Shown: positions 51,837 to 61,452, numbered from the stretch's first letter. The stretch is 64,000 nt of DNA from Geminicoccaceae bacterium (GCA_028285265.1 JANQPX010000035.1:186001-250000), one strand, 5' to 3'. The notes: generated by a model not told the origin, from the letters alone. A program made the numbers and translations.

Positions 51837-52751
51837 TTATCGAGTTTCCAAAGAGTTCTTGCCAGATGCCTTCGCCTTCGGGCGCCCGCTCGTCTTGGCT
51901 GACGATGTCTTAGCACGACTTTGCGCCGGTGGCTTTCGCTGCCCATCGAGGCTCTGCCTGAAGGCCTCCGCGAGATCAGTTGGCGGCTGGAGCGTATCGT
52001 CGTTTGCTGGTTTAGCGCCGACGGACGATCGTGTCGGCAGCGGTTGATCAGCCGTCTCTCCATAGGCGAGCTTTTGCTCGATCAGCGCTTTCACGGCTGC
52101 TTGGTAGCGATCTTTGAACATATGGGGATCGAAGCGGCCAGACCGCATCGCAACCAACTGTTCAGCAAGGTTCAACAACTCGATTGAGGGGTCGCCGCTA
52201 GGAAGGCTTTCGAAGAACGCGTCGGGATCACGCACCTCGTCGGCAGTGCGTAAAGTCATCAAGAGAAAACCACGGCCGCGCGGCATCAGTGCGGCCAAGC
52301 GTTCTCGGTGATGGAGCACGAGCCGGGCGATCGCTGCACGACTCCGCCCCGCCATCGCGCCCTTCAGGACATCGAGCATCTCGATCGCCACATCGCCATC
52401 CGGTGCCAGAAAGTAGGGTTGATCGATATAAATGGGATCAACGTCGCTGGCCTGGACAAAACTTTCGATTGTCAGCGTTTGATCGGAAGGATCGGTGATC
52501 TCGCTGAGGTCGTCGTCGGTCAGCACCACATATCGGTCGCCGCTACAGGGATAACCGGTGACGAGATCGCGGCGGTCGACTCGACCAAGATCCGGATCGT
52601 ACGGGATCATGGAAATGCGGTTCTTGGTATCTTTGTGCAAAAAATGTCCGGAGAGTTTCTCGGCTTGGCCAGTCGCCTTGTAGAGACGTATCGGACAGGA
52701 AAGCAGCGCAAGTTTTAAATAACCCTTCCAACTCGCGCGAACACCTGCCAT
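51837..52751 (-). CDS. ku: Ku protein (non-homologous end joining)
   Basis: The 304-residue protein is a bacterial Ku that binds DNA ends as a homodimer. The core is recognisable from the starting ASWKGYLKLALLSCPIRLYK, then VDPIYIDQPYFLAPDGDVA, and LVLHHRERLAALMPRGRGFL. The C-terminal 50 residues are basic and rich in Lys, Ala, Ser and Pro, as in the tail of other Ku proteins. AAGGAGGAGGG precedes the ATG at 52751; the longer frame from 52901 has no support. The usual partner, ligase LigD, is not in the window. Confidence 0.93.
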   Translation of the reverse strand: MAGVRASWKGYLKLALLSCPIRLYKATGQAEKLSGHFLHKDTKNRISMIPYDPDLGRVDRRDLVTGYPCSGDRYVVLTDDDLSEITDPSDQTLTIESFVQASDVDPIYIDQPYFLAPDGDVAIEMLDVLKGAMAGRSRAAIARLVLHHRERLAALMPRGRGFLLMTLRTADEVRDPDAFFESLPSGDPSIELLNLAEQLVAMRSGRFDPHMFKDRYQAAVKALIEQKLAYGETADQPLPTRSSVGAKPANDDTLQPPTDLAEAFRQSLDGQRKPPAQSRAKTSSAKTSGRPKAKASGKNSLETR

Positions 52752-53086
52752 AGCCCTCCTCCTTCCTTTGCAAGGTAGGACGAAGTCGATCTCTGTCCAT
52801 GGTCCTGTCGGTGTTCGCTGACAAGAGACCGACATAGCCTGGCCCAACAGATCGATAACCTTCTCGAAAGCAATTTGATGATAAGATCCGCATCCACACA
52901 AATCCTGGCAATCCTGAGAAGTCGACTAGAGAAACGAGAAAAATTTAACCAAATGTGATCGATGATGAATTTCGAAAAATTCTCTACTTTTTCTCATTTT
53001 TTATGAAGTTGCTAAGATTTGCGTGTTATCACTTGCAGAATGACTTGAGTTTTCCTACTGCCTGACTGGATCAAGGTTCGCGAAAT
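52752..53086. other. 335-base AT-rich gene-free region
   Basis: The gap between divergent Ku and the small gene at 53087 is richer in A and T than its surroundings, especially at 52930-53020. It includes a short inverted repeat (GAATTT and AAATTC at 52967-52982). It should contain both promoters. No gene is evident. Confidence 0.4.
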
Positions 53087-53386
53087 ATGGAGGTCTTGCC
53101 GTTCTCCTGTCCAAAGAAAGCGCATGACTTCAAGAAATCGACACCGTTTGACGACAGGCGGCCCTATTTTTGCGCTTGCGGTCAGGTCATTCTCTCGGCG
53201 ACGGTCCTCGATTATCTGGAACCGTTACTGGATAAAGATGGCCAACGCGCCAAGCTGGTGCTCGACCTCATCACCGAGGCGTGGGATGGCAACAATTTAG
53301 CCCCGTATATCAACGCCCCTCTCTTTGATCGCCGTCTCGCTGAGGTTACGCGACCAAGCGGTTTCTGGGGCAGGCTGTTCGGATGA
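53087..53386 (+). CDS. hypothetical protein, 99 residues
   Basis: I do not recognise the family. The protein is cytosolic in character, with three cysteines early on (FSCPKK and FCACGQ) that could bind a metal. A helical segment (VLDYLEPLLDKDGQRAKLVL) follows, and the protein ends WGRLFG. Codon use is like that of its neighbours. It converges with typA, four bases beyond its stop. A weak AAGG lies upstream of the ATG. Its reality rests on codon pattern and position alone. Confidence 0.6.
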   Translation: MEVLPFSCPKKAHDFKKSTPFDDRRPYFCACGQVILSATVLDYLEPLLDKDGQRAKLVLDLITEAWDGNNLAPYINAPLFDRRLAEVTRPSGFWGRLFG

Positions 53387-53390
53387 GACC

Positions 53391-55217
53391 TTAAGCGACG
53401 GCTTGACGCCGTGCCTGCCTCTTGCGCTCGTGCGGATCAAGATAGCGTTTTCGAATGCGGATGGACTCCGGGGTGACCTCAACCAGTTCATCGTCGGCAA
53501 TGTAGGTCAACGCTTGTTCGAGCGACAAGCGTGTGGGCGGGGTGAGGAGAATGGCGTCATCCTTACCGGCGGCGCGAATATTGGTGAGTTGCTTGGCCTT
53601 AAGCGGATTGACCTCGAGGTCGACCGGCCGGTTGTGCTCGCCCAGCACCATGCCCTGATAGACTTTCTCGCCGGGTCCAATAAAGAACTTGCCGCGATCC
53701 TCCAGATTGAAAAGCGCGTAAGCGACGGCTGTGCCTTGCTCCAGTGAAATCAGAACGCCATTTCGGCGGCTCTCGATTTCGCCTTTGAAAGGCGCATAGC
53801 CGTGGAACAGGCGGTTGATGATGCCTGTCCCCCTTGTGTCGGTTAAGAAATCCCCGTGATAGCCGATCAGGGAACGCGACGGTGCATGAAACACCAAACG
53901 CTGACGACCGACGCCCGCCGCCTTCATCTCGATCAGCTCAGCCTTGCGGCGAGACAGTGTTTCGACCACCGTCCCGGCAAACTCCTCATCGAGGTCGATC
54001 ACCACCTCTTCGATCGGCTCCAGTTTCTTGCCAGTCTCGGGATCATCTTTGAGTAGGACACGGGGGCGCGCGACCGAGAGTTCATAGCCCTCCCGCCGCA
54101 TGGTTTCGATGAGAACACCGAGCTGAAGCTCCCCACGACCGGCGACCTCGAAGGCGTCCTTGCTCGGCAACTGCGTGATACGAATAGCGACATTGCCTTC
54201 TGCCTCGCGCAAAAGGCGTTCTTGGATCATTCGTGTCGTGACCTTCGAGCCTTCTTGCCCGGCAAGCGGTGAGTCGTTCACCGAGAAGGTCATGGCCAGC
54301 GTCGGCGGATCAATCGGCTGGGCAGGCACCGGCTCGCTCACCGCTTCGTCACAAAGCGTGTCAGCGACGGTTGCTTTGGTGAAGCCGGCCAGCGTGACGA
54401 TGTCACCGGCCTCTGCCGACTCCAACGCCTCACGCTCCAGGCCGCGAAAAGCGAGGATTTTGGTGACACGTGTCTGCTCGATCAACTGCCCATCACGGGT
54501 GATTGCCTTCACGGGCTGATTGGCCTGGACGCGGCCGGACAAAATGCGGCCAGTGAGCAGCCGCCCAAGATGCGGGTCGCGCTCAAGCGTGGTCGCCAGC
54601 ATGGAGAATGCCCCGGCTTCTTTGACGTCGGGAGAGGCAACATGGGCACAAATCAGCTCGAACAACGGTGCCATATCGTTATGGACCGGGCGCTGGGGGT
54701 CACTGCTGACCCAACCGTCCTTAGCGGATCCAAACAGCGTCGGAAAATCGAGCTGATACTCGTCAGCATCGAGGGCGGCAAAGAGGTCAAACACCTCACC
54801 ATGGACCTCGTCGGCACGCTGATCCGGACGGTCGACTTTGTTGATCACCACGATCGGGCGAAGGCCCAGCTTCAGCGCCTTGCCGAGCACGAATTTGGTT
54901 TGTGGCATCGGCCCTTCCGCGGCATCGACCAACAACAGAACGCCATCCACCATGCTCAGCACGCGCTCGACCTCACCGCCGAAATCGGCATGGCCAGGGG
55001 TATCGACAATATTGATCCGCGTGTCCTTCCAGACGACCGACGTGCACTTGGCGAGAATGGTGATCCCGCGCTCGCGCTCAAGATCATTGTTGTCCATCGC
55101 CCGTTCCGCCACCTTTTGATGGGCATGGAACGTCCCGCTTTCTTGAAGCAAGCGATCGACCAGGGTGGTTTTACCATGATCGACATGGGCGATGATGGCG
55201 ATATTGCGCAGATTCAT
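53391..55217 (-). CDS. typA: ribosome-associated GTPase TypA/BipA
   Basis: The 608-residue translational GTPase has the P loop AHVDHGKTTLVDRLLQESG near residue 9, then DTPGHADFGGEVERVLSMVD and the guanine motif NKVDRPDQR. The EF-G-like domains II, III and V and the BipA-specific C-terminal domain follow; the C-terminus (RIRKRYLDPHERKRQ) is basic. BipA associates with ribosomes and helps in assembly and stress or low-temperature responses. Length is normal. The promoter lies in the 470-base gap to the outer-membrane gene. Confidence 0.96.
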   Translation of the reverse strand: MNLRNIAIIAHVDHGKTTLVDRLLQESGTFHAHQKVAERAMDNNDLERERGITILAKCTSVVWKDTRINIVDTPGHADFGGEVERVLSMVDGVLLLVDAAEGPMPQTKFVLGKALKLGLRPIVVINKVDRPDQRADEVHGEVFDLFAALDADEYQLDFPTLFGSAKDGWVSSDPQRPVHNDMAPLFELICAHVASPDVKEAGAFSMLATTLERDPHLGRLLTGRILSGRVQANQPVKAITRDGQLIEQTRVTKILAFRGLEREALESAEAGDIVTLAGFTKATVADTLCDEAVSEPVPAQPIDPPTLAMTFSVNDSPLAGQEGSKVTTRMIQERLLREAEGNVAIRITQLPSKDAFEVAGRGELQLGVLIETMRREGYELSVARPRVLLKDDPETGKKLEPIEEVVIDLDEEFAGTVVETLSRRKAELIEMKAAGVGRQRLVFHAPSRSLIGYHGDFLTDTRGTGIINRLFHGYAPFKGEIESRRNGVLISLEQGTAVAYALFNLEDRGKFFIGPGEKVYQGMVLGEHNRPVDLEVNPLKAKQLTNIRAAGKDDAILLTPPTRLSLEQALTYIADDELVEVTPESIRIRKRYLDPHERKRQARRQAVA

Positions 55218-55687
55218 GGGTCAGGACCGGCCAAAAAGAAGGCGGCCGGAAGGGTCCGCGCCGCAGATGTCCCAGATATAAGAGCCTGCCTTCGGGACGC
55301 AAGCGCCCAACAGTCCGAAAGGCCGTGTTCGCTGCTGCGACAGATTTGATATTTTCAGATGAGCTGACGCACGTCTGCAACAGCGGCGCAGATCGCCGTG
55401 ACAGCAAATATTCCACAACATCTTAAAATCAGGTGATTTTTTCCATACCTTCATCATCAGCTCATTGTCTTCCGGTTCAACAAAGGATTGAAGTCCAGAA
55501 TTATAAGGACAGAAAAGGAATGGGATTGAGCGATCCCCCAACAACTTGGCACGCAACGAGCGACCGAAGATAGAAAATTCTCCCTTCTATAGTTGTATTA
55601 TCCCTCAAGGGTTGACGGGCTTGAGGCTTGCAGCCTTGGTGCCTGGCGGTTGTGTATAGGGAAAAGCCTCAATCAAGGATCCCTATC
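55218..55687. other. 470-base gene-free region between typA and the OMP gene
   Basis: No credible gene occurs here. The right half is AT-rich and contains a short inverted repeat, TAGAA and TTCTA at about 55570-55589, and a TTGACG near 55612. It should hold divergent promoters for typA and the outer-membrane protein gene. I cannot place -10 elements with confidence. Confidence 0.4.
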
Positions 55688-56329
55688 ATGATGCGCATGT
55701 TTTTTATGACTGTTTCTCTTGTTTCATTACTTACCCCGGCCGCCGCATTTGCCCAAGGTACCAGTGGTGTTTATGTCGGCCTGGCGGCTGGACCGGCCTT
55801 CTTTCTCGATCAAAAGATTGATGCTGACATCAACGGTGTTTCCAATCTCGCTGACATCGACATTGAGTATGACCATCCCGGCTATGTCATAGCGGGTCAG
55901 CTTGGCTATGCCTTCGCGACCAACATCCGTGCGGAGGCCGAAGTGTCCTATGCGGCCTCGACGGGCGAGGCGACGCTGTCGTCTATTCTTCTACTCAACG
56001 ATGTCGTCAATGACGTCGATGTAGAAACGCTTAGCGGCACGGTTGGTCTGTTTTTTGACTTGTGGCCGCTTGGCGCTTTTGTGCCCTATGTCGGCGGTGG
56101 CATCGGCGTCGCCTATGTCGAAGTTCAAGAAGACGGCGCCTCTGCCGATGACCAGAGCCAATTCACCGCCTTCGGCGAGGCCGGCATTCCATGGAGCCTG
56201 ACGCCGGAAGCCGCCATCGTCCCGTCCGTTCGCTTCAACTGGATCGCAACCGAAGAAGAGGCAGAAGACCTCTTTGCAGACAATCTTTATAATACGCAGC
56301 TCCGCGTCGGTTTCCGCTACAGCTTTTGA
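55688..56329 (+). CDS. outer-membrane beta-barrel protein
   Basis: The 213-residue protein has a signal peptide (MMRMFFMTVSLVSLLTPAAA, cleavage after FAQ). Alternating hydrophobic strands follow, consistent with an eight-stranded barrel of the OmpX/Omp25-like type, and it ends in FRYSF with a C-terminal Phe as needed by the Bam machinery. The strands include GVYVGLAAGPAFFLDQ near the start and FVPYVGGGIGVAYVEVQ near residue 142. No specific function is known. A longer frame from 55628 lacks a signal peptide. It is followed by fdhD. Confidence 0.85.
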   Translation: MMRMFFMTVSLVSLLTPAAAFAQGTSGVYVGLAAGPAFFLDQKIDADINGVSNLADIDIEYDHPGYVIAGQLGYAFATNIRAEAEVSYAASTGEATLSSILLLNDVVNDVDVETLSGTVGLFFDLWPLGAFVPYVGGGIGVAYVEVQEDGASADDQSQFTAFGEAGIPWSLTPEAAIVPSVRFNWIATEEEAEDLFADNLYNTQLRVGFRYSF

Positions 56330-56410
56330 TCGACGTCGCGGCCGAACCTGTGATCGACCGTAAGGCCATGAGCTTGACCCCTGCGCCAGGCGCGCTGAGA
56401 ATGCGCGGTT

Positions 56411-57289
56411 ATGGACAATTATGCGCTCAAACCTTCGCCAGATGATCCAAGGCTGACCCAGTCGGTCTCTGGCATTGATCACGAGGGACGGCCTGTTGAA
56501 ACAGCCGTGGTTTACGAACGGCCGCTGACGTTGTTTTTGAATGGGCAAGAAATCGTCACGATGATGACGATTGGCGATCATCCCGACTACCTCGCCGTTG
56601 GTTATTTGCTCAATCAAAACATGCTTCGGTCGGATGATGAGATCATCGGGATCGATCATGACGATGAGCTGGATGTGGTGGTCGTCAGGACCGCCCGCGA
56701 AACCAATTATGAGGAAAAACTGAAAAAAAAGGTCAGGACATCTGGCTGTGCTCAAGGCACGGTCTTTGGTGATCTGATGGAGCGCTTCGACGAGATCAAG
56801 TTGGATCCGCATGCGATCCTCAAGACCTCCTGGCTCTATACCCTCACCAAAGCCATCAACACGACACCGTCCCTCTATTTGAAGGCGGGCGCGATTCACG
56901 GCTGCGTTCTCTGTGAAGAGGACAAGCCGCTCCTCTATATGGAGGATGTTGGTCGACATAATGCCGTCGACAAAATCGCCGGCTACATGTTTTTGAAAGG
57001 TCTCAGTCCTCAGGGAAAAATGTTCTACACCACCGGTCGCCTTACCAGCGAAATGGTCATCAAAACCGTGCAGATGCAGATCCCGATCCTGATATCGCGC
57101 TCTGGCTTTACCGCTTGGGGTGTCGATCTTGCCCGTCAGGCCAATCTAACCTTGATCGGTCGAGCACGTGGCCAACGTTTCCTGGCCCTTGCCGGTGAGG
57201 ATCGCCTTCGTTTTGACGCCAACCCCGCCGACGTTGAGCATGAGGCGAAACACCACCGGCGCAAAGGTGCCGAACCGGACGCGCGATGA
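56411..57289 (+). CDS. fdhD: formate dehydrogenase sulfurtransferase FdhD
   Basis: The 292-residue protein transfers sulfur from a cysteine desulfurase to the molybdenum cofactor of formate dehydrogenase. It has the FdhD fold and the motif YMEDVGRHNAVDKIAGYMFL near residue 177. The active-site loop in E. coli has C121 and C124; here only one is kept (C113 in TSGCAQG), and a separate CxxC pair occurs later (C165 and C168 in HGCVLCEE). It overlaps mobA by ATGA. The formate dehydrogenase itself is not in the window. Confidence 0.92.
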   Translation: MDNYALKPSPDDPRLTQSVSGIDHEGRPVETAVVYERPLTLFLNGQEIVTMMTIGDHPDYLAVGYLLNQNMLRSDDEIIGIDHDDELDVVVVRTARETNYEEKLKKKVRTSGCAQGTVFGDLMERFDEIKLDPHAILKTSWLYTLTKAINTTPSLYLKAGAIHGCVLCEEDKPLLYMEDVGRHNAVDKIAGYMFLKGLSPQGKMFYTTGRLTSEMVIKTVQMQIPILISRSGFTAWGVDLARQANLTLIGRARGQRFLALAGEDRLRFDANPADVEHEAKHHRRKGAEPDAR

Positions 57290-57936
57290 TGGCTTCAACC
57301 ACGGTCAAACCGTCGAAGATCGTTGGGGTTTTGCTCGCAGGTGGTAAGGCCAGGCGGATGGGCGGCGGTGACAAATGCCTTAGACCTCTGGCAGGGCGGT
57401 CCATTCTCGCCCACGTCATTGAACGCATGAGGCCGCAGGTCGAGGCACTGGTCCTCAACGCCAACGGCGACCCCAGGCGCTTCGATGGCTTTGGCCTGCC
57501 GGTTGTCGGCGACGTTATCGATGGCCAGGCGGGACCGCTTGCCGGTGTCTTGACCGGTATGGAATGGACCCTAAAACACCAACCCCATTGTGAATGGGTC
57601 GTCAGCATCGCCACGGACACGCCATTCTTGCCAGCGGATCTTGTTGAAAGACTGGCAGGAGCGATTCACGACGAGGAGGCAGAACTTGCTTCGGTCATCA
57701 CGGCAGGGCGCACGCATCCCGTGATCGGCCTTTGGCCGGTACGTCTTGCCACTGATCTGCGCCATGCGATGATCGATGACGACACGCGAAAGATCGACCG
57801 CTTCACAGCTCGTTATCGCCTCACCAATGTCGTCTTCCCGACAGAGCCTATCGATCCATTCTTCAATACCAATCGGCCAGAAGACCTGGAGGAAGCGGAA
57901 CGTCTGCTTGCCGAGGACGCGTCGAAGGCGACCTAG
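57286..57936 (+). CDS. mobA: molybdenum cofactor guanylyltransferase
   Basis: The 216-residue enzyme links GMP to molybdopterin to form the bis-guanine cofactor used by DMSO-reductase-family enzymes such as formate dehydrogenase. The nucleotide-binding motif VGVLLAGGKARRMGGGDKCL is near residue 9; the conserved TDTPFLPADLVERL follows at about residue 105. It is translationally coupled to fdhD, which fits joint use in formate dehydrogenase maturation. Confidence 0.94.
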   Translation: MMASTTVKPSKIVGVLLAGGKARRMGGGDKCLRPLAGRSILAHVIERMRPQVEALVLNANGDPRRFDGFGLPVVGDVIDGQAGPLAGVLTGMEWTLKHQPHCEWVVSIATDTPFLPADLVERLAGAIHDEEAELASVITAGRTHPVIGLWPVRLATDLRHAMIDDDTRKIDRFTARYRLTNVVFPTEPIDPFFNTNRPEDLEEAERLLAEDASKAT

Positions 57937-57971
57937 CCCTGTCGCTCTAAGCACCGATGATAAGAGGGGCC

Positions 57972-60101
57972 CTAGTTGACGGCCTCATGCATCGTCGACG
58001 GATCGTCAACGGGCACGGGCGCCGTCACGGCACGCCGGTCGGCCTCGGGCCAAGCTGGGCGAAGCGGCAAAGGAGGCCGGCGCGGCGCGTGCAATCCTAC
58101 GCTGTTACTCGGATTGTACAGTCCCAGCTGGCGTCCGATTTCGGTCGCCGGCACCGGCCGACCGAAATAGTAGCCTTGGGCCACGTCGCAATTCTCCACG
58201 TGTAATTGCGCAAGTTGCATGTCGGTTTCGACGCCTTCCGCGATCACCTGCATCCCAAGGCTCTTGCCCAACGTGACGATCGCGTGAACGATCGCCGCAT
58301 CGTCCCGATTACCGCCGAGCTCGCGGATAAAAGATCGATCGACCTTCAAACGATCGAACGGCAGATTGCGTAAGCGATTCAGCGACGAATAACCAGTGCC
58401 AAAATCATCCATCGACAAATGAATGCCGAGCCTTCTTAGTTTCCGGAGCTTCGAGATGGTGGTGCGGCTATCCGACATGACGATGCTCTCGGTGATCTCT
58501 AGGTCCAGTCGGCTCGGCGCAAGTCCGCTCATGCTGAGCACATCGCCGACCAGGTCCACCAGATTGGTGTGCCCGAACTGAACCGCTGAGATGTTCACCG
58601 AGACGGACACGTCTTCTGGCCACGTCGTGGCGTCTGCCGTTGCCTGCTTGAGGGCCCAAAAGCCGAGCGGCATGATCAGCCCGGTCTCCTCGGCGAGCCC
58701 AATGACCTCGTGAGGTGGCATATGGCCGTAGCGCGGATGATGCCAACGCAACAACGCCTCGAAACCGACGATGCGTGCGGACTTTAGCGATACCTGCGGC
58801 TGGTAATGCAAACGAAGCTGATTGTTCGCAATGGCATCCCTCAAGTCTTCCTCAAGCGAATGACGAACGACGGAACGTGCCTCCATATCGGGCGTGAAAA
58901 ATCGGTAGGTCGACCGTCCAGCATCCTTGGCTCGGTAGAGTGCAATGTCCGCTTTTTTCAACAGATCGTCGGTCGCGTTGCCATCTCGCGGCGCGAAGAC
59001 AACGCCAATACTGACGCCGATGACGACATGGTGTCCCTCGACGTCAAAGGGAACGGCGAGCACTTGGATGAGGCGTTGTGCAAGCCTAGCGGCTTCATTG
59101 TCGCAAAAGTCCCCAGAGAGAAGCAACGCAAACTCATCACCCCCTAGCCTCGCAATGGTCCCATCATCCTCGAGGCAATGTCTCAGACGATCGGCGACCT
59201 GACAGAGGAGCGCATCGCCAATCGGATGACCAAGCGCATCATTGATCGTCTTGAACCGATCGAGATCGAGCCAAAAGAGCGCAGTCACCCCTTCTCCGTC
59301 AGTCGCCACCGCTAGGGCATCATCGAGACGTTCACGAAAGTGCATACGGTTACCAAGCCCTGTCAGCGGATCCGTATGCGCGAGATCCTGGAGACGCCGC
59401 TCGGCAAGCTCACGCTCTTTGGATTTTCGCCAGACCATGGTCATTGGCAAGGCCATCGCAATCAGAATCAAGAGGATCAGGCCACCGACAAATGCCAAAA
59501 AAGCTTGACGATAAAACTCAGCCTTAGCGCTCTGGTCGAGATAGACCTCAGCGACTCCTTGAACCCCGGAACCCGTCTCGAACGGCAGCACGATCCGTCC
59601 GTGAATCGGGGGTTCAGCCCGCGCATCGCTTTGACCTTCTCCCGCAAACGATGTGTCATCACCGTCCTGTTGGGTCTCGTCAGCAGCACCGATGGTGCCA
59701 CCGGTTAAGATCGCGATAGGTGGCTCTTCATGGTCAGATAATGATTGATAGATTGGCTGTCCAAATTGATCGTAAAGACGAAAAAAAGTGACGTCTTGTC
59801 TTCCGCCTGCGTCATGCAATGCACGGCGACTCAGCGGCGAGAGGAAACCGGTCGTCAACATCAGGTCAAGATCGTTGACGCTGGCCGTAAGGTCTTTCAC
59901 CCAATCCCTTGCCTCGATTTGCGCGTCATAACGGAGAAGGTGAGTCGCCGCTTGCCAGGTCAAAGCAACCGCAACGGCGACAACCATTGCACTGGAGAGC
60001 ACCCAAAGCATAAAGAACCAACGATCATGGCCGATCGTCCCGTCTCTAAGCCGTCTCATGCGGATTCCGAGGCTAACGTGCCAACTCATAATACTCTTCA
60101 T
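57972..60101 (-). CDS. membrane GGDEF-EAL protein (cyclic-di-GMP metabolism)
   Basis: The 709-residue protein has a membrane segment near residues 30-52, a periplasmic part up to about 195, a second membrane segment near 200-222, a GGDEF domain (about 245-405) and an EAL domain (about 420-670). The cyclase site is intact (LGGDEFALLLSGD), but the RxxD inhibitory site is not evident. The phosphodiesterase residues are all visible: FEALLRWHHP, NISAVQFGH, EITES, DDFGTGYSSLNRL, KVDRSF, AEGVE and QGYYFGRP. By motif it could make and degrade cyclic-di-GMP. It probably responds to an envelope signal. It is convergent with mobA. Confidence 0.94.
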   Translation of the reverse strand: MKSIMSWHVSLGIRMRRLRDGTIGHDRWFFMLWVLSSAMVVAVAVALTWQAATHLLRYDAQIEARDWVKDLTASVNDLDLMLTTGFLSPLSRRALHDAGGRQDVTFFRLYDQFGQPIYQSLSDHEEPPIAILTGGTIGAADETQQDGDDTSFAGEGQSDARAEPPIHGRIVLPFETGSGVQGVAEVYLDQSAKAEFYRQAFLAFVGGLILLILIAMALPMTMVWRKSKERELAERRLQDLAHTDPLTGLGNRMHFRERLDDALAVATDGEGVTALFWLDLDRFKTINDALGHPIGDALLCQVADRLRHCLEDDGTIARLGGDEFALLLSGDFCDNEAARLAQRLIQVLAVPFDVEGHHVVIGVSIGVVFAPRDGNATDDLLKKADIALYRAKDAGRSTYRFFTPDMEARSVVRHSLEEDLRDAIANNQLRLHYQPQVSLKSARIVGFEALLRWHHPRYGHMPPHEVIGLAEETGLIMPLGFWALKQATADATTWPEDVSVSVNISAVQFGHTNLVDLVGDVLSMSGLAPSRLDLEITESIVMSDSRTTISKLRKLRRLGIHLSMDDFGTGYSSLNRLRNLPFDRLKVDRSFIRELGGNRDDAAIVHAIVTLGKSLGMQVIAEGVETDMQLAQLHVENCDVAQGYYFGRPVPATEIGRQLGLYNPSNSVGLHAPRRPPLPLRPAWPEADRRAVTAPVPVDDPSTMHEAVN

Positions 60102-60247
60102 TCATTGGATTGCAGTGTTAAAGGTATAAGCAACAACGGACTAGATGATCGGTGTTGCCATGAAAGCGTCACCAGGCGTAGATTTTCGACACCGATCTTT
60201 TGGAACAAGATTATCAATTTTAACTCCAAATTTTACGCAAAATCAAT

Positions 60248-60260
60248 CGACTTTAAGTCG
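60248..60260. promoter_or_regulatory. palindrome upstream of the aminotransferase gene
   Basis: CGACTT-T-AAGTCG is a perfect 13-base palindrome in an AT-rich gap, 29 bases upstream of the aminotransferase start. Flanking TCAAT and ATTGA make it a longer imperfect repeat. It may be an operator, but no regulator is adjacent. Confidence 0.35.
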
Positions 60261-60288
60261 AAATTATTGAAAACTTGGAGAACAAATC

Positions 60289-61452
60289 ATGATCCTTGCC
60301 AACTCTCTGGATAGACTTGGCACCGAAACCGCGTTCGATGTCCTTGCGCGGGCGCAGAAGCTTAAAGATGCCGGACAGGACATCATCAATCTCGGCATCG
60401 GCCAACCGGACTTTCCGACACCTGACAACATTGTCGAGGCAGCCGCGAAGGCGCTCCGCGATGGCCAACACGGCTACACGCCGGCGAACGGCATTCTGCC
60501 GCTGCGCGAAGCCGTTGCCGAGGACATGGCCCAACGACGGCGCGTGACTATTGATCCCGAGCGCATTGTGGTGGTGCCGGGCGGCAAGGTGACGATGTAT
60601 TTCGCCATCACGATGTTCGGCCAGCCCGGCGTCGAGATCATGTATCCGGATCCGGGCTTTCCAATCTATCGCTCAGTTATCGAGTTCTCAGGTGCCAAGG
60701 CCGTACCGATTCCGCTTTATGAAAACAGCGGATTCTCATTCTCGGCGGACGAAGTACTGGCCAAGATTACTGATCGGACACGACTGATCATCGTCAATAG
60801 CCCCGCCAATCCCACGGGCGGCGTGGTGCCCAAGGAAGAACTCGACAAGCTCGTTGCAGGCCTTGCAGAGCATCCCGACGTTGCCATCATGTCCGATGAA
60901 ATCTATGCGCGCATGGTCTATGACGGTGTTCCCCATGCCAGCCTTACGGCCTATCCAGAGATCGAGGATCGGCTCATCCTGTTGGACGGCTGGTCCAAGA
61001 CCTACGCCATGACAGGCTGGCGTCTTGGCTGGGCGGTCTGGCCGGAAGCCTTGGCGCCGATCGCAACGCGCCTGGCGATCAATGTCCATTCATGTGTGAA
61101 TGCGGCGACACAATACGCCGGGATTGAAGCGCTGACCGGCCCGCAGTCGGCGGTCGACCAGATGGTCACTGCCTTCGATCGGCGTCGCGGGGTGATCGTC
61201 GAACGCCTGAACCAGCTGCCTGGTTTTCGCTGTCAACGCCCGGGCGGGGCCTTTTATGCCTTTCCCAATATCGAAGCCACTGGCCAAAAGGCCATCGCGC
61301 TTCAAGAGCGTTTGCTCACTGAGGCCGGTGTTGCCGTCATTGCTGGCACCAGCTTTGGCGCACAGGGCGAGGGCTATCTTCGCTTCTCCTATGCGAATTC
61401 CATCGAGAATATCGAGCGGGCCATCGATCGGATCGCTGACTTTCTTGCCTGA
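60289..61452 (+). CDS. class I/II PLP-dependent aminotransferase
   Basis: The 387-residue enzyme has the fold-type I pattern: INLGIGQPDFPTPDNIVEAA near residue 33, YTPANGILPLREAVA near 63, NSPANPTGGVVP near 168 and the PLP lysine in LDGWSKTYAMTGWRLGW near 235. It resembles aspartate-aminotransferase-like enzymes of broad specificity; the amino donor and acceptor cannot be read. A TTGGAGAAC precedes the ATG. It is divergent from the GGDEF-EAL gene. Confidence 0.9.
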   Translation: MILANSLDRLGTETAFDVLARAQKLKDAGQDIINLGIGQPDFPTPDNIVEAAAKALRDGQHGYTPANGILPLREAVAEDMAQRRRVTIDPERIVVVPGGKVTMYFAITMFGQPGVEIMYPDPGFPIYRSVIEFSGAKAVPIPLYENSGFSFSADEVLAKITDRTRLIIVNSPANPTGGVVPKEELDKLVAGLAEHPDVAIMSDEIYARMVYDGVPHASLTAYPEIEDRLILLDGWSKTYAMTGWRLGWAVWPEALAPIATRLAINVHSCVNAATQYAGIEALTGPQSAVDQMVTAFDRRRGVIVERLNQLPGFRCQRPGGAFYAFPNIEATGQKAIALQERLLTEAGVAVIAGTSFGAQGEGYLRFSYANSIENIERAIDRIADFLA

